64,000 bases of DNA from Adiantum capillus-veneris (Eukaryota > Streptophyta > Polypodiopsida > Polypodiales > Pteridaceae): the NCBI GenBank assembly GCA_014529385.2, contig CM043970.1, positions 68,846,567-68,910,566 of the forward strand, written 5' to 3'. Positions within the stretch are counted from its first letter, which is position 1; each line of letters opens with the position of its first letter. Below the pieces are notes generated by a model. It worked only from the letters and a program-made list of their open reading frames with translations. It ran no database searches and had not been told where the DNA came from. The translations under genes and the position numbers were made by a program. Below, in pieces: positions 10,921 to 23,230 of this stretch.

Positions 10921-12964
10921 AAGTAGCTCCTATGAAAAAATAACACAAGAAACACAGCTTGATGGTAGTGGGTTGAAATGGGAATGGGTGGTAAGACCCT
11001 ATGACCTATGTGGCATTGTGATATTGAACTCAAAACTACACGCAAATTAAGTCATGTGTGCAAAGCTAGTAGTATCCTTAGCAAATCAAAGGCAAGATAA
11101 AGTAGAACCCTTCTCTCAGGGATGCTAAAATTTATGAGAAAATTCTAGCTCCAAATAGGACTTTTTGAAAGATAGGGGGGTTGCATGGGAGGGACACTCA
11201 CAAAAAGCAACAAACTGGTATCATCACTAGAATGGAGAGAAACCTTCAAATACTTCAAGTGCTCCATCTTACATAGGTCCCTTGGCTCTCTAAGTTATGA
11301 GGAGGAGCCTTGAATACCTTTTGGAGGAAACTTGGTGAGTAACAAAGGTATCTCCAAGCTGCAACATTTCTCGAATGACAACAACTGATGGTTGAAGGAC
11401 GTCAACTAATTTGTGGTGCAACATATTTTGAATCTAAATTGAAAGGATAATGATTAGTAAAGTCTTAGAAATTATGTGCAGTTCATAATGTGGATTGGAT
11501 TACTCCACTCATCAAATCGTGGAGGGTTAATTGGTCAAAAGAGAAGTGGCTAAAAAGTATGAGCAACATTTGGAAAGTAAAATATGGGAAAGTTTAATGA
11601 AGATAATCACTTTGAAGGTGAGGTGGAGCCTAACCCTATTATGAATATTATTTCTACCAAAGGGATTGGCACAAACACTTTTCTCTGGGTGGAAAGTAGC
11701 TTTGGAGGATCCCTTACATCTATTTAAAGATTGTCCTTCCTCACATAGTCAATCTGCAAATGGGTATAAAGGACATGGTAGTTACTCTTCTTTAGGAATG
11801 GTTTGGTTTTGAGAGGGAGACGATTTCAGCACCAAGCAATTCATGTGTGCACAAAAATAGCTAGATACTACTATCTGAACCTTTGTGTCTTTGGGAGAAT
11901 CCTTGTGGTAGCTCAGTTCAATGATATCATGCATGAAAGCAATGAGATTATATATTTGGTAGGGCCAAGAGAAGGGACAGTTTTGCAAGTCAAAGAATGG
12001 AAGCATGCACTACATCAATTGCTTTGGTGGGGCTATCTAAGGGAAAAATAGACCGCTACCTTTGGATGAATCTGCTAGATAAAGATAAATAGGGGCCTTT
12101 GCTTATGAACTATACACCACCCTTTGGGGAGTTTTTTCTCCTCAAAGCCACATGTAGTACTTAAGGCTTGTTGTTCATTATTTGTAGAGTCAATATAATA
12201 TGTCCAAAACACTTGTTAGTATGTCTTTAAAAAGTGAGTTGTTGATAGCTGCAATAAAAATGACATTGCATACCACTCTAGCTACTGATCGTTTTGATCA
12301 CCTGACGTAGTTCTAAAAAAAATAAAAACAAAACATTTAATACATACATACTGTAATAGAACTTGAATGCGGAGATAAAAAATCTATGATTACAATCATT
12401 TAATACATATGAAAGGAGATGTAGACATGTAAGACATGGAATTGGGACTTCAGTTCAAAAATCTTAGGCTTTGACTCTGTGCCATCTTTATGTGTTGTCC
12501 TACCTAATAAATTCTCATCTAATTTTATACCTTGTATGGTGGGTGGTCTGCCCTAACAAACAATCAAAATACACCAAAAAATAAGAAATGTCCAAGAAAT
12601 GGCATTCATAAAAAACATTGTGTTTTAATGGTTTCTTTTCACCTCGAGGAAGGAATAATCTAGACATTCACTAGCATTGAGTATCCCTTAAACATCTACC
12701 ACAATAAGTCTTTTTTAATAAATAAGTTTAAGGTCCCCTCTAAAAGAGAAATCAATTTTCCTTCAACTATCTAAATGAGGGATTTTCTCATGCTCTTGCC
12801 TTTCAAAGTAGAGAAAGACTCGTGTTGAAGTGCATCCCATAGTGAATTTACGTGGTGAATCTTGAAAATGGAATTCAATTGGGGACCTCACACTTTATGC
12901 ATTGTTTTGTATGTTGCAATGCGGCATGCACAAAACAACATTAGTATTCATGCTATTGTGCCGC
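10921..12964. other. about 2 kb without a recognisable gene
   Basis: Sequence upstream (in the reverse sense) of gypsy copy 2. One 82-codon frame at 11,803-12,051 (+) has no family I recognise. The region may be degenerate gag-protease of copy 2 or an unrelated insertion. I see no LTR, inverted-repeat ends or RNA gene. Confidence 0.5.
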
Positions 12965-13940
12965 TTAAGTGATACCAATAAAATCTCTAACCACCCTCCC
13001 CCTTGTAGTGTCCCAAGACAACAATATTCCATATTGTTTCATCTCATGACTATTGCCCAAGCCAATAGTACACTCATGATCTCTCTCAATCTTGACTAAT
13101 TTGAACTTCTTAACCAACAAGTACTTTAAAAGTTTATGGCTAGATCCATCATCTATGAAGACAGTGATTCTAGAGCCACCAATGGTGCTATACATGTGAA
13201 CCATGCCATGAGGACCTATAGTAGGTTGCCACAATGCTAGTGCTACTAAACAAGCATGGCGCTCATTGCAGTGGCACACCATCACCTCTCTAAACTCTTT
13301 AGAACTAAGAGGAATCCTCTTGTGTATGTAGTTTCCTAAAGGATTTACCATCTCGCTTAGGCTCACTTCTCTTGGTAGCTTTTAATTTTGGACAATTGGC
13401 ATTTGAGTGGCGCCCTACCTCATTGCAATTAAAGAAACGATTTTCCTTTTGTGATTTTACATATTGTCCTTCTTTTGGATTTCAAACTTTCTCTTCTTTT
13501 TTATTGGCTTTGGTTTTTTAGACCAACAACCAACATAGCCCCCTGTGTTTGGTCTCTCCCCTAGTTTTTTACTCGAAAAATCCTTTCATTTTAAATCCGG
13601 ATCCCTTTTTCTCTTTATTCCTAGATCTACTTGCACCATCTCATGCTCCACATTGGTTGTTTGATGTCTTCATATATCTACGCATAGTGTTTAGGTTTCA
13701 AGGGATCTATGTACTCGAGATAACCAGTGGTGAGGCCTCTCTTAAAGCCCCCCAATATTTGGAATGCATTTATCCCCTTTAACTTAAGTAATATCTATAT
13801 ATAGCTAGAGATATATTGAGTTAGAGACTTGTGTTGCATCAAGCACTTGTCCCATAACTCCCAGTTTCTCTCTTCCTCATTATCATGCAAGAATTACTTT
13901 TGAAACTTTGTTTTGAGCTCCCCCAAGTGGAAGGAGGAGC
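12965..13940 (-). pseudogene. gag-protease remnant of another gypsy lineage
   Basis: On the - strand, a gag-like stretch (about 13,940-13,600) with several stops includes HKSLTQYI and YLEYIDPLKP. A zinc-knuckle remnant near 13,440-13,395, FFNCNEVGRHSNANC, has its first Cys changed to Phe. The frame at 13,366-12,965 then carries a retropepsin motif, VFIDDGSSHKLL, with the active-site DSG altered to DDGS. The protease surroundings differ from copies 1-3, so this is a separate lineage. No LTRs were identified for it. Confidence 0.68.
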
Positions 13941-14059
13941 TATCAAACTCATCCACTACGTGTATGTCTTGCTAGTGAATAGGAAGCTAGCCTCTAGGGA
14001 TTTCATGTGGCTAGGCTGCCTCCATGGTGCATGTATGTCTAAACACGTTGCTACAAATA

Positions 14060-15640
14060 TGTACAAGGAATATATATTTCACTCTTCCATTGAACTATTG
14101 GACTACAAGTTAGTCAATTTAAGGATTATGAAGCGTTTAAAAATGGATAATGAAAGTTTGGGAGTGTACTATTGGAAAAATGTGGACTCCAAGAAGATGT
14201 TGTGGGTAAGATGCTACACCTATGACCCTACAAGACAATAAAAATGTATATATCTTTAGAAGAGAGGATGGAGCAATGCCTACATCTAGGTTTAGAGATA
14301 AGAACATTGGATTCACTTTAATGTATCCAAAAGACATAGAAGCCACCTTATACCAAGGATACTCAATCAAACATTATATGCCAAAATGGGAAAAGGCTGA
14401 GGTATCCCAAACTTCAGCTGTTAGCATGCACAATGCTAGGGAATCCACAATCAACCAAACTCATGTTTAGGAGCTTGAAAACTTGATACCAAAAGACTGG
14501 ATCAGGGGTGATAGTTGGGCAAATCTTGACATGAACCAGAATGGTGACATGCAGACCAAAATTGGGTTCAATGAGTCACACCAAGAAACCACCCTGTTCA
14601 ATGACATTGAGCCTATTGCACCAATAGCAAGAAGAATAGTACACACATCACATCGATAAGTGGGACTAGTGGATTTTCCGAAATGGATGAAAAAATACTA
14701 TGGAAATGGGGATCCTCACAATCACTTGGCCACATTTAGGTAGTTTCTTCGAGCTGAAAAAGTGTATGACTTCCATACTCAATATGAAGGGTTTGAATTA
14801 ACCTTGGAAGGAAAATCTCTTACATGGTTCTAGAATTTATAAAATAGCACCATTCTCGACTTAGCCACTCTGGCAAGTAGATTTGTTGCTGGTTTCTCAA
14901 AAGCTAGAACTAAACACAACACTATTGCTCAGATTTATAGATTTAACCAAAAAACAAAAGAAACGATAAGAGATTGTGCTAGTAGTTTTGAATTATATGT
15001 AGCAAGATGCCCTAGAAAATAGTTTTTGAGAGAAGAGAGAACAGTCTCTTTATTCTTGAAGGGATTAATTAACAAGAATTTACATGAAAGTTTGTATAGC
15101 ATGAAACATAGAACTTTGGATACTTGTATTCTTAATGCCATAGATTTGGGGAACAAGTGTGAGATCTATTCAGAAAAAGAGGAGACATCAAACACAAGAA
15201 TTGAACAGACTGTTACTACTATACCTACCCAAGTACGGCCAAAAAATGTAGCTCCTCCTATAGTGAGTTCTAGTTTAGAAGAAGTCCTTAAGGCATTCAC
15301 CCAAATGATAGTGCAACAACACAGACAACTATCCCCAAGGGTGCAAGGACAAGGTCCACCTAACATTCCACCGATGGGAAAACCCATGTGTCGTAAAGCA
15401 AACAAATGGTGTGCTATAGAGGAAAAATGGAAAAATCATGACACACATGAATGCTACTATATGCCCAAATATAATGGGAATGTGCAATATGTACCCATGA
15501 GACCTCAAGGTCGGGTTGTTTATCGTTGTTACCCCCAACAAACATGGTCTGTTTTGATGCAACTACCTTCACTACCATGTAGCAATGTCATACCAATCAT
15601 TATTATGCAACCAGAGGAATTGAGGGAAGAGCATGCACTA
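14060..15640 (+). pseudogene. gag of gag-protease LTR family, copy B, left half
   Basis: Aligned by eye with copies C and D. LGVYYWKNVDSKKMLW near 14,160 is the N-terminal domain. The retrotransposon gag core runs at about 14,670-15,150: YGNGDPHNHLATF, FELTLEGKSLTWF, KHNTIAQIYRFNQK and SLFLKGLINKNLHESLYS. The downstream conserved box NKWCAIEEKW...HDTHECYY is near 15,405-15,460. Stops are present, for example at about 14,740, 14,833 and 15,020. Similarity ends near 15,640 and the protein resumes at about 20,490, so roughly 4.8 kb has been inserted. The 5' LTR and leader of this copy are absent. Confidence 0.82.
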
Positions 15641-15952
15641 CTCAGGGGGTTCATTATGTGTAAGACTACCATATCATGTGCGTTTAAGAGATGTTTGTAA
15701 AATCCCTTATCTATGAATCTTTTTAAGAATATAATATACCCTTTTCTTTTAATCTGTAAGTTTTTTTAAAATTTGAAAAAAATATTATCCTTCCATGTAT
15801 ATATTTCTGTAAGTTTTAGGAGCTTTAATACCCTTTTATTTAACTCACGAGATAGGTTACGTTTTTTTAGGTGACCTCCCCGAGATGCACTAGTACCAAT
15901 AACTCCATATGAAGAGGCAAGTTCATGAACAATAGTTGAAGAAGGCTGGTAT
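15641..15952. other. short stretch between copy B and the small LTR element
   Basis: AT-rich, no coding signal. A string around CTCACGAGATAGG (about 15,845) resembles one near 25,182 (CTCACGAGGTAC), so it may be a fragment of a dispersed repeat. This is weak. Confidence 0.35.
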
Positions 15953-16963
15953 TGACAACAATTCGGGGCAGGCAACAACAGAGTGGCCTCCAATCACTTG
16001 CAAGGCTCACATTTTGGTCAATTGAGGGATGGTAATGGCACACAACATCACTAACCACACCCAAAACACAAAAGAATTGACAGGGGCACCACCTAGTTTT
16101 GGGATACAAACTAGGATGCGAGGAAACTCCTTAAAAATACACGACATATCACAAACAAAAACACCCACAAACAAGAGACACCCTCTTGTTTACACACCCA
16201 CAAAACTTGAACAAGACTTGCTTTACTCCTTGCAAGAAAAAACTCATACACTTGTCAACCAATCAAGCTTGCACAAATGCTACACAAACACAAAAGCTTC
16301 ACATTGCCTTAGGGTCTTTTGGGAGCCCTCTCACCACTTACCCTCTTACAATGTATCACTTTTGCAATGAAGCAAACAAGAAAAACATCAAATGAAACAT
16401 GCGAGCTAAACTAGCAATTCAAAAGGTACAAATCACCTCATGTACATTTACCCAATTTGCACGAATTGAAGGGACTGGGGTTGCCAAGCTTGAATACACC
16501 TTGTTGCACCAACTTATTGATTGATGATTTAAGGCATGTATAATAGGAAATTAAGTACTAGCACTCACACTCTCTTCTATTCAAGGTGTAGGATCGGGGT
16601 GTTACTCACATATGCAATGTAAGCTCCCAAAGGTGCTACACCTACTCTCTCCTCACATGTAGAAATTTGAAACTATGAGAGATTGCATTACAAGGGAGAC
16701 AAAGGTCTTATTTATAGATTGGATACCCCTTATTAGGATTATTTCTAACTCTAATTGGTAGGCTAATTAAGCAAGGTTACCATTTTCTTCTAATATTCAA
16801 ATGAGGTGGCCCTATCTTATTCCTTAAGTCATCATCTGGGCTCAAGAGGATATTATTTATGGTGAAATGGGGTAAAATTTCAGAGGTAAGAGAGTGAGAA
16901 AGAGTGAAGGAGAGTGTGCATCTCATTGTTTATACATGCTTTAACGTGAGGTACTTTTGTAAA
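15953..16963 (-). repeat. left (3') LTR of the small element
   Basis: About 1,011 bp and closely matching 18,048-19,048. A short extra segment is present near 16,005-16,035. The outer end TGACAAC gives ..GTTGTCA on the - strand, a normal LTR 3' end. Confidence 0.75.
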
Positions 16964-17128
16964 GATACGGTTGATATGTAATGCCATCTGAAAGTTTGCA
17001 AGAAACAAATCAGCATCCTTCCCAGGCTCCCCAAAGAAAAGAGGATATCCTGACATTTTCCTGTTCACAACCATGTTTTGAGAGCTATACAAGATCTCAA
17101 CAAAAATATATTGAATTCTACCAAGCAA
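16880..17128 (-). pseudogene. gag fragment of the small LTR element
   Basis: An 82-codon frame. The segment FFGEPGKDADLFLANFQMAL resembles the N-terminal start of plant retrotransposon gag (F.G....A..FL..F). The last 30 or so codons come from LTR sequence, so the gag is cut off after about 50 recognisable residues. No zinc knuckle or protease follows. Confidence 0.5.
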
Positions 17129-18027
17129 GAGACAAAGTGAAATGATCTAGTAGTTCGGGAGCTTCGGGGTCTTCAGATTCAAAGACCACAGGTCCTTCGT
17201 ACTTGATAGAAATCCTCTCGTTCTCATAAATTCAAGTGAAAATTACGTCCCTTCCTCGAGATTCAAAGTCAAAAAGGTAATCTATGTATCACATGAAGAA
17301 ACACCCTAAAGTCATCAAGATCAAGTCGACATACTTTTATCTCTGGGTAAGCATCATCAAATCCCCATTCTAAGAGGATTCTCCAAGTAGATAAAGTTAC
17401 TTGCCTAACTGCTCCAAGGATACAAGGTGCTGGGATGAAAGCAAGGCCTCAACTATTCCTTCTAGTGCTAAGCTAAAACAATCAAGACACAAGTTTTCTC
17501 CTTGGATAATAATGTAGTCCTTATTCCTAGGAAGTCTTTCAACTATGTTTAGGACTACTACCTGACTAAGTCATACTTACAAGTGAAATTCAAATGCCTT
17601 AAATATCAATCCAAGTCCTCTTACAACTAACTATAGAAATATAAATATGTGTACATCAAAAGACAGGTCATAATCTATGAGAGGTAAGAATACAGGATCT
17701 GGAGAGAGCGTAAAATTTCTCCTTATCTCTCCACTCCAAACGAAAAGACTATACGTTGCTGAAAATGAATCTTTCTACTTATACAAACATTTATCCTAAT
17801 ATGTTGTGTGAAGTCAAATGGAAAAAATACATGTCTATTATTCACTGCTATGACTAAAGATGTTTTGCTTGGCTGGATTCTTTATAATCTCAAGAGTAAA
17901 GAGTTGATTTGTACAAACTAGAAAAGAGACATTGCATTACTCACGCATAGACAATTGTCAATTAGAGTATACTAGAATGTACTAAAGCTTCATGAACAAA
18001 CGGTTATCTTTTAAGATGAGAAAATTC

Positions 18028-18047
18028 CTCAGTGGGGGCACCAAAAA
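18028..18047 (-). other. possible primer-binding site of the small LTR element
   Basis: On the - strand, directly after the LTR end GTTGTCA, the sequence is TTTTTGGTGCCCCCACTG. Its position is right and it resembles the TTGGCGCC type of plant LTR elements. The tRNA is not identified. Confidence 0.4.
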
Positions 18048-19048
18048 TGACAACAATTTGGGACAGGCAACAAGATATTGGCCTCCAATCACTCGCAAGG
18101 CACACAACACCACTAAACACACCCAAAACACAAAAGAATTGAAAGGGGCACCACCTAGTTTTGGGATGCAAACTAGGACGCAAGGAAACTCCTTGAAAAT
18201 ACAAAATACATCACAAACAGAAACACCCACAAACAAGAGACACCCTCTTGTTTACTCACCCACAAAACTTGAACAAGACTTGCTTTACTCCTTGCAAAAA
18301 AATAATCGTACAATTGTCAACCAATCAAGCTTGCACAAATGCTACACAAACACAAATGCTTCACATTTCCATCAAGCACACATTGCCTTAAGGTCTTTTG
18401 GGAGCCCTCTCACCACTTACCCTCTTACAATGTATCAGTTTTTTGCAATGAAGCAAACGAGAAAACCATCAAATGAAACATGCAAGCTAAGTCAGTAATT
18501 GAAAAGGCACAAATCACCTCATGCACATTTACCCAATTTGCACGAATTGAAGGAAGTGGGGTTGCCAAGATTGAATACACCTTGTTGCACCAACTTCTTG
18601 ATTACATTCATGAATTAAGGCATGTACAATAGGGAAATTAAGTACTAGCACTCACACTCTCTTCTATTCAAGGTGTAGGATCAGGGGGTTGCTCACATAC
18701 ACAATGTAAGCTCCCAAAGGTGCTACACCTACTCTCTCCTCATGTAAAAATTTGACACTATGAGAGATTGCATTACAAGGTAGCCAAAGGTCTTATTTAT
18801 AGTCTAGAGACCCTTTATTAGGATTATTTCTAAGTCTAATTGGTAGGCTAATTAAGCAAGGTTACCATTTTCTTCTAATATTCAAATGAGGTGGCCCTAT
18901 CTTATTGCTTGAGTCATCATGTGGGCTCAAGAGGATATTATTTATGGTGAAATGGGGTGAAATTGCAGAGGTAAGAGAGTGAGAAAAAGTGAAGGAGAGT
19001 GTGCATTTCATTGTTTATACATGCTTTAACGTGAGGTGCTTTTGTAAG
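18048..19048 (-). repeat. right (5') LTR of the small element
   Basis: About 1,001 bp, the partner of 15,953-16,963. The similarity stops near 19,048, but no clear TG start is visible there on the - strand, so the true LTR may extend further right and its left partner be truncated. Confidence 0.7.
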
Positions 19049-20489
19049 ATGGATTGAAATTACATGGCCTATGCACTCTAAGTGTATTACATGGTTTATA
19101 CAATGATAAAGTTGTGAAGAAGGATGAGAATTTATACAAATTGATGGATTATAAAAATGTAGGGGGAATCCTTTCACCTATCTCCACATCGGTTGTAGAA
19201 TCAGCCTCCACGTAAGCTGCATCTGTCGGTGTCATCTCATAACCATGGGAAAACTCAAATTTTCCATAATTAATATCTTTCTTTGTAGAGCTTAAGCTTG
19301 ATGATTTGATGAATTTTTCCATTTATGAAAGAGTGAAAAGGATATTGTAAGATGACTTTGATTCTAGAGAGAGAATTAGATTCAAACGTGTGTAGAAGTG
19401 ATGATTTGGGCTATGGAGTAAGAAAGAGGTGGAGATGGTGAAGATGATGATAGGAGGCGTGAAAGTTGCAGGTTTTGATGATGGGTAAGGAGGGTGAGTG
19501 TGTGTGTATGGGTAGAAATGTGGAAAAGTGAGAAAGAAGTGTAGACCTCATTGAGTGTGTGAGGTGGGCAGATTGAGGTTCACAAAACTCTTCAAAACAA
19601 GTAGCTCCCAAATTCAATTAATTCCAAGAAAATTTGAGCGTATTCTTGGAGTCATATGCCAGTGTTTTTATGTAGACTGCTTGTCCAGATTTGGATGGGA
19701 AGTATTTTTCAAAAATTGTGTAAACAATATGTGTTTTCAACCCATTTTCAGCCCCCAAAAGTCATTGAATGGGCTCCTTCTTTGTTTTGATTCCCAAAGC
19801 CTTTAAGAGAGTGACAGAGGACTCTTAAAAAAATCAATACTTATATGTGGAATATGATTATCCACAAATATATAATGTGCACATGATGAAAGAAACAAAG
19901 TAAAGATAAGAGCCATGGGTAATATAATGGAGTCAAATGAGGGGACTCTTCTTTGATTTATTGGGAGGGTAAAGAAAAAAAATATGTAGAATGTGAAGAG
20001 ATTAAGTAAGACAAAGGTGACGGCGGGGATAGAAGTCAGTTTTTGGAAAATAATGAAATGTGAATATTTTTCACATAGAGAAATTTATTTTCTTACATTG
20101 GATATATATACAAGAAATATGATGAAGGGGAAGGATGCATGGCATGAGATTTTTTAGGTTTAATAAAAACACACACCTAATTGAAATTATTTACATTAGT
20201 AAATTAAAATTAATTATGAAAATAAATGAAATGCATGGGAAATCTTATACATAGGCCCTTCGGTAAAAATAGATTAAATACACAAAAATGGGGCCATAAT
20301 ATAGATCCACTTCTCTTTTTTTTTGGCTTCCTTAGCTAAAAGATTAGCTAGAAAGAATTTTGAATAAGGCATAGGAAAAATACCTAACTCACACACCCCT
20401 ATATAATGTGAAAATGGAGGGTTTTTACAATGTTGTGATGTTTTTTCGATGCGCCATTGGTGTGTCACTATGGCCAAGTTTGGATAGCC
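19049..20489. other. 1.4 kb without a recognisable gene
   Basis: AT-rich sequence between the small LTR element and the resumed copy B. Reading frames at 19.4-19.8 and 20.3-20.7 kb (-) have no family resemblance; the latter overlaps the true + strand gag frame. It may be remaining LTR or internal sequence of the inserted element. Confidence 0.4.
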
Positions 20490-22340
20490 AAAAATGGATA
20501 TCAGTATCAAACATAAACACAAACACAAACACAACCAGCTCCTATGTATGAGCATGTATATTATGCTCAACCAAAGGTCCCTCCAGTCTATTTTATTGCA
20601 AATCTTGAAAATAGACCTCCAATGGGAAGGGCACAACAACCACCACAAAGGAGTGGGGGATGTCATGAGTGTGGAGCAATATTAGGCCATTGGAAAAACA
20701 AATGTCCAGTTAAGAAACAAGAGCTAGTACCACCACCAATCTATTGTAAGAAGTGTAATAAGAAGGGATGACATTTTCCTAAAGGTTATGCAAAGAACCC
20801 AAATAACAACGAAAAAATGCCTATAAACTTGGTGGAAGTTAAGAAACAAGAGCTAGTACCACCACCAATTTATTGTAAGAAGTGTCATAAAAAGGGATGA
20901 CATTTTCCTAAAGGTTATCCAAATAACAGCGAAAAAATGCCTATAAACTTGGTGGAAGTAATTCCACCTAGTTCATCAAAGTCAGAGGCAAATATCCCTC
21001 TACAAGTAGTTACTAGAGCTCAGGCCAAACTTAAGAAACCTACGGGGATGAGGATGCAAATGGAAGCTTGAAAGATTCAAGAGAGTCTAAAAGGGCAAGA
21101 GGATTAAGATATGGAAAAAGGAAACATAAAATCAATGTCCAAACAAGAGACAAGGTTGGAAAACTTGTGGAAAAATGACAAAGCCAAGGATCGATCTTAT
21201 AGAAGAATCTTCGGAGAAATTGAGATTATCAGTGCTAGTAGACAAGCTGTATGAATCGATAACTTTTGCCCTAGAAGCCTATCAAGCAGGCTTGCAAGCA
21301 AGAAAAAACTTGGAGAACAAATGGAAACATGACCTACACCCAAAGCTTGAGACTGCAAAGCTAGAAGCTTTTCAGAAGCTAGTGAAGATCACTCGAGAGC
21401 TATTGGAAAATCAGAAGGCCATAGACACAAAATGGCAAGAGGAAAGAGAGATGATGATTGAGCAAGAGTCTATTTCAAAAAGCTCACAAGATTGGAGGTA
21501 GAGCCCATTATAATGATACTATACTCAGAAGAGGGAACAAGGAAAAATCATCTAGCTCAAGGAAACTGACCAGCACATCTATGGGAGAGGTTAAGAAATG
21601 TTAAAAAAACAAACTTAAAAATAAAACAACACCATTCAAGGAATTGTGCTTTGACCAATCCTATGTAAAAGAAAAAATGTCATCTTTACAAGGAGATTGG
21701 AGAATAGAACTTTCAGTAAGTTCAAAAGCCAATTCACTCAAAACCCTACCATCTTACTCAGAGGAGTATGAACTGCAATCTATAGTTTGCAAGACGACAA
21801 AACTACCTAACCAAAAAGAACCCATTGATGTAAATAACATATATTTCATCCTGTTGACACCACTAAACTGCATAATAACTCTAGGGGAATTCCTAAGAGG
21901 TAAACCACACTTGTAAAAAAAATTGTATGGTATCTTGGAAAATATGGGGATAAATAGAATAACTAAAGAAAACCTACAAGGGAAAGGACATAGTCAAACC
22001 TGTTCCAGTCAACAAAGTGTGAGACTATTGTGAAGGTGAAGAGGGAAATATGACTCTGCCAGTAGAGTATGCAAAAGTAGAATCTCTATCTATACTGGAT
22101 AGTGGGGATACAATACCTATCGCTACCAAGAGAATATGGGAATCATGGGGAAAGCGAGCCACCCAAAAAACTTGTATCATAAAATTACACCTTGCTGTTG
22201 ATGGATATAAAGAAAGACCGTTGGGCTTACTAAAGGGAGTCATAGTCACATCTTGTGGCATTGACTATGAGCACACTTTTGTGATTTCAGATTTTGGATC
22301 AAAATCAAACTAATATTATCCTAGGAATACCCTTCATTTG
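20490..22340 (+). pseudogene. gag C-terminus and protease of copy B, right half
   Basis: A zinc knuckle CHECGAILGHWKNKC at about 20,660-20,705 (spacing C-2-C-5-H-4-C) is followed by a second knuckle beginning CKKCNKKG (about 20,745), which is duplicated by a 130-bp tandem repeat. A lysine- and glutamate-rich helical region follows at 21,175-21,500. The aspartic protease is at about 22,050-22,340, with SILDSGDTIPIATKRIW carrying the active-site DSG, and VISDFGSKSN further on. Gag and protease are separated by stops. There is no reverse transcriptase, RNase H or integrase between here and the LTR at 22,957. Confidence 0.8.
20709..20967 (+). repeat. 130-bp tandem duplication covering the second zinc knuckle
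   Basis: The unit starts GTTAAGAAACAAGAGC at 20,709 and again at 20,839. The second unit lacks 9 bp (AAAGAACCC-type deletion) and has a few substitutions. Both carry the same TGA just before the knuckle His, so that stop predates the duplication. Confidence 0.9.
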
Positions 22341-22956
22341 ACATCTTCAAATGATTTAAGACTGGGATATAATGCTTTATATTTGAGAAAATTGGGAGTC
22401 ATAATGAGAGTGAATCTTGCTGATCATTCCTATAGGGATGTAAATAGGACTCCCATACAAGACATGGGTACGAAATCATTAGATTTTGAGGGGACAAAAC
22501 TACCATCCTGAATTAAGGAGCAGATTCCCATGTAGATGTATGCAATCTCAAAATAGTGATAGCTTGCATTTAAAAGATTGCATTCTTGAGTGAAACATCA
22601 AGGATGATGTCTACATACCAAATCCATTTCTAGAATATTTATTTGAGCCATTTAGTTAGACAAATATTTTCACCACCTTAGATGTGTGTGTTAATGAATC
22701 TATACAAACAAGTTTCTGTGATGAAGAAGGAAACAAAATAGTACCCTTGCAAATGATTTCAATCCATCAAGATAGGGTAATCAATGATAAAACTCAAGAC
22801 CTATCTGAAATGAAAAATGAACAAACTCAAGAAGAAATATCAATGATAATTTGTAAATTGGAGTCGAGTCTATATGATTTCAAGTTGTACCCATTTTATT
22901 CCATCACTTAGGGCTTAAGTGAGTCAATGTTTGACCTAAACCTTGACTAGGGTAAG
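22341..22956 (+). other. copy B internal 3' region
   Basis: After the protease about 600 bp remain before the LTR. A 75-codon frame at 22,684-22,911 is acidic and unrecognised. The last bases, CCTTGACTAGGGTAAG, directly precede the LTR start at 22,957 and resemble CCTTGGCTAAGG before the LTR at 48,050. No pol domain is present. Confidence 0.6.
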
Positions 22957-23200
22957 TGACTTTTGTAAAGTTTTTTGCAAGTTTTAGATAATACAAATAG
23001 TACGTGATATTGCTGTGTTCTCTACTCTATCTCTCTAAAGTTGTATCTCCCTTGTTGAATGTGTGTTTATTGAACTATCTACACCATTGCATTCCTAGGT
23101 GAAAGCTCTATGCAACAAGGTAAGTCCTTGTTGCTACTATTTCAAAGTATTCGTTGTCATTGAACCTCATCCTAAAACAGCTCATAACTCAAGATTTAGG

Positions 23201-23230
23201 CATATAAGACATATTTAGGAATTTTGGGAA
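23201..23230 (+). repeat. left terminal inverted repeat of the 7.9-kb element
   Basis: Thirty bases, 29 of which match the right end in inverted orientation. The key core is ATATTTAGGAATTTTGGGAA. Confidence 0.75.

Larger units (their letters stand above)
15953..19048 (-). mobile_element. small LTR retroelement inserted in copy B (reverse)
   Basis: Two direct repeats of about 1.0 kb, 15,953-16,963 and 18,048-19,048, both start TGACAACAATT and are highly alike over their whole length. They flank a 1.08-kb interior with a gag remnant on the - strand. Next to the right-hand LTR, on the - strand, the sequence after ..GTTGTCA reads TTTTTGGTGCCCCCACTG, a possible primer-binding site. This gives an element of about 3.1 kb with no pol, either a deletion derivative or a TRIM/SMART-like form. 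The interior gag frame runs straight into the LTR near 16,965, which favours an internal deletion. Confidence 0.75.

Noticed and set aside
11225-11235. Another CACTAGAATGG, as at the ends of the TTAA element
   Set aside because: There is no flanking TTAA and no inverted partner nearby; an 11-base match can occur by chance in a window this size.
11803-12051. 82-codon + strand frame as a host gene
   Set aside because: It overlaps a frame of similar length on the other strand and resembles no family I know.
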